In this document: one piece after another, positions 56,665 to 64,000 of the stretch
Position numbering within the stretch: the first letter of the stretch is position 1
Layout of the letters: every line of letters starts with the position of its first letter
Source: Hyaloscypha bicolor E
Taxonomy: Eukaryota; Ascomycota; Leotiomycetes; Helotiales; Hyaloscyphaceae
Assembly (NCBI RefSeq): GCF_002865645.1
Contig: NW_020194684.1
Span: forward strand, 2,609,030-2,673,029
Length of the DNA: 64,000 bases
Direction of reading: 5' to 3'
The notes under the pieces: model-generated
What the model was told of the DNA's origin: nothing
The model's input: the letters and a program-made list of their open reading frames with translations, nothing else
Databases searched by the model: none
Position numbers and translations under genes: made by a program

Positions 56665-58442
56665 ATGGAGGAGGTCAAGGAAGCTCCCTCGACATCGAGC
56701 ATTGAGCAAGTCAATGACTTTGAGGAGCCAAAGACTCCTGAGCTCAAGCAGGATCATGGAGTTACGTTGATTCCTCGTCCAAGCGACGACCCTCGCGACC
56801 CTCTGGTAAGTCCAAAGTTCCACTGCGGCGAAGGTTGCGTCGTTGACAACACATTTTAGAACTGGCCGATGAGCAAGAAAGTCAGCGTTGTTGCAGTGCT
56901 GTGCCTAGCTGTGTTCTCTGGTTTCGTAGCGCCGCTGGCAGGTCAACTCAATGTCAAGTCACAGTCCGTTCTTTACAAGCAAACCACGACACATATTGCA
57001 TGGCAAGTATGTTCATACTTCCACCTTAATTTGAGACTGCAACTAACTATTGACAGAACTCAGCAGCTTCAGCGGGTTTCGCAACCGGGGGATTCTTGTT
57101 CGCCCCCGTCTCTTTCAAACTTGGCCGAAGCTCAGTTATATTCTGGACATTGATTGCTTGTCTCCTCACACAAGTGTGGGGAGCCTTAATGATCCATAAG
57201 AATCAGTTCAACAGCTTCATTGTCTCCCGATTCTTCTCCGGCTTTTTCGGCGGTGTCACTGGAGTCCTTGGTCCTCGTGTGTTGGTTGACCTCTTCTTTC
57301 TTCACCAAAGAGGTCGAGCTTTCACAGCCTTTCACTGGTGCTTAAATTTTGGAAGTGTGGCGGGTCCAACACTCTCGGCATATATCTCAGCCAATCACTC
57401 GTGGACTTTGGAATTCTGGTGGACTGTGGGACTGCTCGGATTTACGATCACCACCTGCTTGTTGTTCATGCATGAGACATCTTGGGATCGAGAACCAGAT
57501 GCAGTTAACAGGCCAGCGCCAGGAAATTTCTTTACCAACAGAATTGCAACATTCTTCCCAGGTACTCGGGTTACCCCGATATCATCTGCACGTCAAACGG
57601 TATGGCTCTCTTCCAGAAAAAGGAATTTGTAAATTGACAGAATTTCAAGGTTCGGGCTGCCGCGGTTCCCTTCCTCATTCTCGTGTCTCCAGTTATGCTT
57701 ATCATGAGTGTGTTCACTTTGATCAGTTTCGGATTCTACATCGCAATGAATGCCCTCACTCCAGTGTTTCTGCAGAAGCCAGTGAAGGCTGGAGGATATG
57801 GCTTCAGCACCACAGAAAACGCAAACTGTGAGATCTCCTCTCCTATGCTGATATCCTCCTTCTAATCCGATGCTCTCAGTCTCCTTCGTCCACTGGATTG
57901 GCATCGTAATAGCCCTGATCTACGGACACTTCGTCAGCGATAGACTCCCACTCGCAATCTGCTCACGCAACGGAGGCAAATGGAAACCCGAATATCGTCT
58001 GCATGCACTGTGGATTCCGGCTCTGATTTTCAATCCAATTGGACTTGGACTTTTTGGTGCTGCCTTGAAGTACCATTTGAACTGGATCGTCATAGCCGTT
58101 GGACAAGTCTTCGTGACTTTCGGCTCACTCTCCCTGATTCCAATCACAGTGAACTACATCTGCGAGTGCTTCGTGTCACATCCAGCTGAAGCTAGTATCA
58201 CGGCAAATATGCTACGCCTTGTGTTCGGCCTCTCGGTTGCGTTTTATATCAATGACTGGGTGGCTGATGTTAATGTTGGGTGGACGTATGGAATGATGGC
58301 ATTCCTTGATGTTTTCTCTTTTGTTTTCATTGGCCTCCTTATGTGGAAGGGTCATCAGATCAGAGAGTGGACTGTTGGTGGATTGAATGATACCGAGGAA
58401 GGAGAGAAGGTCATTGAGACTGCTAAGCTCACTGGGTCATAG
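56665..58442 (+). CDS. DHA1-like MFS exporter
   Basis: Five exons (56665-56805, 56860-57006, 57057-57599, 57650-57827, 57880-58442) give 523 aa of a Major Facilitator. The sequence DPRDPLNWPMSKK before helix 1 is a typical entry for DHA1 drug:H+ antiporters. Other recognisable parts are SVVAVLCLAVFSGFVAPLAG in helix 1, GPRVLVDLFFLHQRGRAFTA in the helix 4-5 loop, FHWCLNFGSVAGPTLSAYIS in helix 5, and HALWIPALIFNPIGLGLFG plus SLIPITVNYICECF in the C-half. The family exports small molecules, polyamines or toxins across the plasma membrane. The substrate is not readable. It lies about 1.1 kb upstream of, and in the same direction as, the NRPS-like reductase, which suggests export of that enzyme's product. 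An intact, well-spliced gene. Confidence 0.88.
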
Positions 58443-59516
58443 AAGTTTAGCTGATGCTATTTGGCAATTTCGGGGGTCAATTCCAGCCTGGGGCTAGGAA
58501 CTTTGAAGTATCATATTCTCCATGCATCGTCGTAACTAGATGCTGCAACGTAGGATCTGTGTTATCTAATCTACAGAATGCCACCGCCTATTCCGACGTG
58601 AGATTTGCAAGCTCAACCCGAAAAAGCTTCCAGACGAAGAAGCGATCGTCTTGAAACGACTCAAACCAAGAGCAGACCCAGGATCTCCGACCGACATACG
58701 GCATATTAGAAAACAATCGGATTGTAGTGTGTATCCGATCTACGAGTATGAGGGGAGGAATCTCTCTATCCTGACCAGCACTTTCTGCACAAGAATATGC
58801 GTGGGGCCACCTGTTTAGAAAGGAACAGGCTGAAGGGAGGTACGTCAATAGCTAATAAACACTGCCTCAACCCCTTACAGATAAGAGTACCTAACATTAG
58901 CCCCTCGATGAAATGAATGAATCTAACAAAGGCCACTTCTTCTTTGAGGCTCGCGACCCCCATCCGCTGTATCAAACGTCGCCGCAGACCAAAATTCGAG
59001 GCACCACCACATCAACCTTGGCAGTTCCCCGGCCGTAACGTCACAGCCAAAGCTCCCAAACTTCGGAACTAAGCTTTGTAATCATTCCACAATCCCACCA
59101 AGCGGATCCATCCTTCCATCAACTCGTTCCTCCCGGATGTTCTTCCGGTCCCTGTCTACAGGAATGGTGTTGCATGAGCCAGGTTCAGGGGGGTACATCC
59201 CCGACTCCTGGTCACCACTCACACCTCCCTCTTCGTCTCGTTCTCCTCTCCATGGTTCTTTTCGCATCTGCAAGTATCAAGGATCACTCAACCGTCTGCA
59301 GCGTTTGATTTCTGCACTTTTGATCCTTTCTCGCCATCGATGCCGAGTGTCCTATGTTTTCCTGTTTATCTGCTTTTCGCTCGCATCTCGGCTGCTTGAC
59401 TTCACAGCCTTTGAATTGCACGGGGAGGGGTTTCTGCACAATCGCATGTCTAACGTTGGGCTTTTGGATATATCCTCCAAGTAGAGCACTGATCCTTCAG
59501 TCAAAGAAAAGTCTCA
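58443..59516. promoter_or_regulatory. Spacer between the MFS and NRPS-like genes
   Basis: No gene is seen. A 115-codon plus frame at 59137-59484 runs close to the NRPS-like start but has no domain and ends before the ATG at 59517. The spacer presumably holds the reductase promoter. Confidence 0.4.
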
Positions 59517-62500
59517 ATGATGAGCGATATCGGCGCTCGGCCAGTGTTGAAGGTGAAGACGATCTTCACGTTCGATGAAGTAATCCGTGAAAGAGCAAGT
59601 GATGAAGACCGGATTCCTTTAATTGGGTATCCAAAATCCAAGTTAGGGATTACAGATTATGAGCTTTTCAATGGGAAGCAGTTGAATCGGCTTGTTGATG
59701 GTGCTTCAAAAGCCCTCCTAAAACTGGGCGTGAAACCTTTGGTGCGTCCTCTCTCCCACTTTGGCTCTCAATTTCCCTTCTGAATAAGAAAGATATGTGA
59801 ATTAATAAGATGAGAAGGTAGAAGGCAGATGAAAATGAAGTCGTTGGTATCTATGGGATCTCAGGTCTCGATTACATCGTCACGATCTTCGGTTTGGGGA
59901 GACTTGGATACACGACCTTCATGCTCTCACCCCGCCTCCCCGCCACCGCATGTGTGAATCTCCTCAAAGATTCAGGAGCCAGGACGCTTCTTTACGCTTC
60001 CCAATTTTTTAATTTAGCAACTAAGACCTCAGCTTCTCTCCCACTCACCGTCATCCCAATTCTCACAAGAGAACAATATGACATCCTTAACGACACCACC
60101 CCGCCATTTGAACGCAATGGTATCGATGGCGAGAAGGAGAATTTGAAGAAGCTAATAATGATGCACTCCTCCGGCTCCACCGGCCTCCCGTGTTCAATCC
60201 ACTATACCCACAGACGTCTGCTCGCCACCATGCTGACCGCACAACCGCTCATCGCCTTCCAGTCCGTGCCGCTCTTCCACGCCCACGGCTTTATCTCCTT
60301 CATCCAAGCCATCTACAAGCGGAAATGTATCTACCTGTTTAACGGTCATATCCCTCAAACACACGAGACCGTCACAGCTGCGATAAAAGCGGCGGAGCCG
60401 GAAATTGTGTGGACTGTGCCGTATGTGTTGAAGCTGTTGTGCGAAAAGAGGGATGGGATTGAGGTGTTGAAGAGATGTAAAGTGGTGAGTTGTAGTGGGA
60501 GTAGGTGTCCAGATGAGCTAGGCGATTTGATGGTTAGGGAGGGTATTCATTTTGGGACTGTTTTTGGGGCGTATGTCTCCCTCTGCACCCCTTTGCGTCC
60601 CAAGACAACTCCACAATCTTCAGAAGAGTGGGGTATAAGGAATGTTGACTGATTAAGGACACAGGACCGAGGTAGCTCTTATCTTGACATCTCTAAACAG
60701 ACCAAAAGAAGACAAAGCGTGGAACTACCTCCGCCCGCCCCCTCATATCGCCCCCTTTATCAAAATGAAACCCATCGACGGTCCAATCTGCGAGTGCGTG
60801 GTTCTCGATGGGCATAAAGGGAAAATGGCATCCAACTCCAACGACCCGCCAAACTCATTCCACACCAAAGATCTCTTCATCGCTCACCCCAGCATCCCTA
60901 ACACGTGGAAATTCGTCGGGCGGCTTGATGATCGCGTAACATTGAGCAATGGGGAAAAGGTATTACCATTGCCGATCGAAGGCAGGATTCAGCAAGATCC
61001 TTTAGTGAGAGAAGTTGTTGTTTTTGGGATTGATAGACCGGTTCCGGGTCTGTTATTGTTTAGGGCGGAGAGTGCGAGGGGCTTGAGTAACGAGGAGTTT
61101 TTGGATAGGGTGTGGCCGGCGATTGAGGATGCTAATACGAGGGCGGAGGGTTTCTCGCAGATTAGTAGGGAGATGGTTGTTGTTTTGAGGGAGGATGTCG
61201 ACTGTCCCACAACGGATAAGAGTTCGATTAAGAGGGCGCAGGTGTATCGGGATTTCAGGGAGGTGATTGAAGGTGTTTATGAGAGGTTGGAGAGTAGTCA
61301 AGAGGGAACTCTTGTGCTGGATAGTGAGGAGTTAGAAATGTGGATTATGGAGTCTTTTGAGAAGTTGGGTACTCATCTGAAAGATACAAATGAGGATTTC
61401 TTCTCGGCTGGTGTGGATAGTCTGAAGGCTATTCAGATGAGGGGCTTGATTATTAGGAACCTTGACCTTGGTGGGAATGCTTCGAAGTGTCCGTCGATGG
61501 TGGTATATGATTCCGGAAATGTGGAGAAGCTCGCCAAAGCTCTGTCAGATGTCCGTTCTGGGGAAGCAAACTTCAGCTGGGACGTGGACGAGGTCACGGA
61601 GATGCGGAATTTGATAGACAAGTACTCTCAATTCGTCAAACGTGAAAATTGTGACAGAAAAGCTCCTACGCGCAACGTTGTGGTATGTCCATACTTCTAA
61701 AGATGGTCAGATTATGCTAACATAAATTCCAGCTTCTTACTGGCGCAACCGGATATCTGGGTTCTCATATCCTTTCTCAACTCATGAGACTGCCAAGTGT
61801 ATCCAAAATCTACTGCCTACTACGAACCACATCTGCACCTCAAACAGCCATCGAAAAGCTCAATGAAGCTCTTCAAGAACAATATTCAACTCATATCGCC
61901 TCATCCACGAAAATACATCCTCTTCTATCCGACCTCTCGAAGCCAGATCTTGACTTGCCAGGCCTAGTGTTCCAGAAGCTTCAGGCAGAGACAACACACA
62001 TTATCCACTGTGCATGGGAAGTCAACTTTGCTCTGCCAGTGAGATCGTTCGAGGCTCACTTAGCAGCCTTGCAGAATCTTGTCAATCTCTCCCTCTCATC
62101 TTCGTTCACACAACCCGCCCATCTCCTCTTCTGCTCCTCAGTGGGTACCGCAATGGCAACATCAGCCCAACGCCCAAGCAAAGAAGTCACCATTCCCGAA
62201 GATCCAATAAAAGAATTGACAGATGCTTCGCCGACAGGCTATGCTCGTTCCAAAATCATCGCTGAAAGAATACTCGAGAGAGCTGTTGCTCTAGATGGAG
62301 CTCGGGCGGTGATTTTGAGGATTGGGCAAATAATCCCTTCTCAAAACTCTGGGTCGATGCTGTGGAATCCGAATGAGATGATCCCGCTTCTGATTCGCTC
62401 TGCGTTGAGCACTCGCTCGCTGCCCGAGACGCCCGGTGGTGGGGATCGCTGCTCGTGGATCGATGTGGATTCGTTGTCCAAGACCATTTTGGACATTTCT

Positions 62501-62884
62501 CATCTAGGTCGAGTAATTTCAGGAGAAGACATGGAGAGACCACATCTGGTGTACAATCTCGTTCACCCCAGGCCTTGCTCATGGAAAGCTGATTTTCTCC
62601 CTGCCTTGAAGAAAGCGGGATTAGTTTTTGAAGTAGTGGATTGGCAGACCTGGCTTGAGAAATTGAGGAGCAGCGAGAAGGATGTCAAGAAAAATCCGAG
62701 TAGGAAACTACTTGCTTTCTGGGAGGCGCAAAAGATTTATGGGGAGGGGAAAGAGATCAAGTTCGAGACCGCAGCAGCTGAGGGGCAGAGTGACGCCACG
62801 AAAAATATGGGGAGAGTGGTTGATGAAGAGTATGTTGCAAAGTTGCTGGACGCTTGGAGAATTGTTTGGTCGGTTTTTACCTAG
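59517..62884 (+). CDS. NRPS-like A-T-R reductase (carboxylic-acid reductase type)
   Basis: This enzyme would activate a carboxylic acid with ATP, load it on a phosphopantetheine arm and release it reductively with NAD(P)H. Four exons (59517-59741, 59825-60570, 60665-61682, 61733-62884) give 1046 aa. The adenylation domain has HSSGSTGLP (A3, 189-197), FGATE (A5, about 322-326), HTKDLF with Asp393 (A7), FVGRLDDRVTLSNGEKV (A8) and the A10 DKSSIKR with Lys509. The carrier domain shows AGVDSLKA with Ser576. The reductase domain starts LLTGATGYLGSHI (Rossmann motif, 664-676) and has a TGYARSK catalytic pair, Tyr833 and Lys837. No condensation domain is present. The A3 loop has Pro-Cys instead of the usual Pro-Lys. 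The paired MFS gene upstream hints at a small biosynthetic locus; the substrate is unknown. Confidence 0.9.
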
Positions 62885-64000
62885 GTACAGTCGCTTAAAG
62901 TACTGCACAGTCCTGAAAGAGAACCAGTTAGACTGAAAAGGAATCGAAATCACAATTGTTCTTCTGTTTCTTGGCGAGTGGGCTCATACTAATCATAATC
63001 CTGCTCAAATGAAACACAACGAGCTTGGTGTTCAGATTCAAGCCAGGTCGCGTGATCAAAAGTCCAGAATAAGAATTTGCCACATGACAGAGGAGGAGAA
63101 GATCCACTAGGCTTCAGTCCGTTACGACAGATGACAGACTGGGGCACTCTTCGAGCACCAGCCTGCTCGTTGCTCAGCTTACCACATCTCCGGCCGTAGC
63201 TTAGGTAAGGACATCCCCTTATTTCTTAGGATACAGTGGTGCCAGATATGATACAGGAAGGTAATTGAAACAGTCATGTCTTTCAAACTGATATAGTACT
63301 GTTCATCGAGCATCACTTGAATATCAAAACCTAATCCAATTTTGAAAGCGTGAAGCTCAAATATGCAGATAAACAATCCTAATTTCTATACTACACTCTC
63401 ATACAATGCCTTAAAATCTCTATTGTACCCTTCAAAACCTTTCTTCGATGTCTCCGCAAGCCCCACCCAGCGAGCAATCCATCCACCACCCATCGAAAAG
63501 ACAAAAGTCATTTAAATTTCCTCTGGCGTACAAACGTCATACCATCTTCAGTCTGAGAGCTTGGTTCGAAGTGAGAGCTATGTTCGCCGGATAAAACAAG
63601 GGGAAGGCCCTCTCTCCAACTAAAGCAGATTGGAGAGTTTTCCTGAAAGGTTGTTAGGAACGGACCTTTATTGTGGACTGATTCGATGAAAGGGGAAGAC
63701 AGAAAAGGTTCAAGAGATCATACGGAGACTTACAAGGAAAGTCAGGTTGATCCTTCCTAGTTCGACGACCGGCTTCAAGTTGTCGACGACTTCAATAGGC
63801 TTTTCTCGGATGGCCGGTTGGACGGACTTAATAGAGCCGTTCTAGTGGTCTTTAGGTATTTGAGGGAAGTCGAGGAGCTGGGGTGCTGTAAGCTAATGAG
63901 CATTTGGAAGTACGGAGCGAAGTCGGAAGTCATTTTCACCACGTATATTTTAACAGTTGGAAGGTGATGGCAGAAGATTGGATCAAAGCATAGTGGCGAT
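62885..64000. other. Window end, no gene recognised
   Basis: 1.1 kb downstream of the NRPS-like gene with only short frames. No repeats or RNA genes are seen. A gene running off the right edge cannot be excluded. Confidence 0.4.

Overview
The window looks like nuclear DNA of a filamentous ascomycete, most likely from the Leotiomycetes/Helotiales. Genes carry one to nine short introns (mostly 45-60 bp, GT-AG, CTAAC/CTAAT branch sites). The protein set is typical of such fungi: a 2EXR protein, a Clr5-domain protein, a fungal rhodopsin-like membrane protein, Pil1, an oxalate decarboxylase, and an H3K27 methyltransferase with a long disordered N-terminus. AT-rich stretches scattered through the window look like repeat-induced point mutation (RIP) scars. 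The lineage is inferred from gene style and has not been tested.

Layout. (1) 1-9 kb: a small DUF4267-type membrane protein (-), an AT-rich stretch ending in the broken C-terminus of a C2H2-tailed, probably DUF3435-type protein, a secreted bicupin oxalate decarboxylase (-), a DUF1275 membrane protein (+) and a 2EXR protein (-). (2) 8.5-12 kb: gene-poor repeat debris, including a dispersed hairpin-bearing repeat, a frameshifted ORF relic and a 294-bp interval bounded by inverted repeats. (3) 12-23 kb: an OST-alpha/DUF300 membrane protein (+), a small secreted Cys-rich gene with a doubtful frame (-), more debris, a ten-exon MFS sugar transporter (+) and a CorA-like membrane protein (-). (4) 23.25-32.19 kb: an 8.9-kb interval bounded by a perfect 55-bp inverted repeat. 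Its interior is extremely AT-rich with no open gene. It reads as one heavily RIP-mutated transposon or a nest of them. A second copy of the hairpin repeat, expanded by a 17-bp minisatellite, lies just outside it. (5) 33.7-37.3 kb: the EZH2/KMT6 gene (-), then a 3.9-kb gene-free GC-rich stretch full of short slippage repeats. (6) 41-52 kb: a housekeeping block with a Clr5/ankyrin-like protein (+), the eisosome protein Pil1 (+), an LSM-domain NAA38-like protein (-) and RAD2/XPG (+). (7) 52.9-62.9 kb: a rhodopsin-domain membrane protein (-), a DHA1-like MFS exporter (+) and an NRPS-like A-T-R reductase (+). The last two sit in tandem and may form a minimal secondary-metabolite locus.

Gene structures were joined by hand from frame continuity and splice consensus. 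Where exon lengths are given, they sum to whole codons. No database search was possible. Family names rest on recognised motifs, and functions of the membrane proteins are family-level only.
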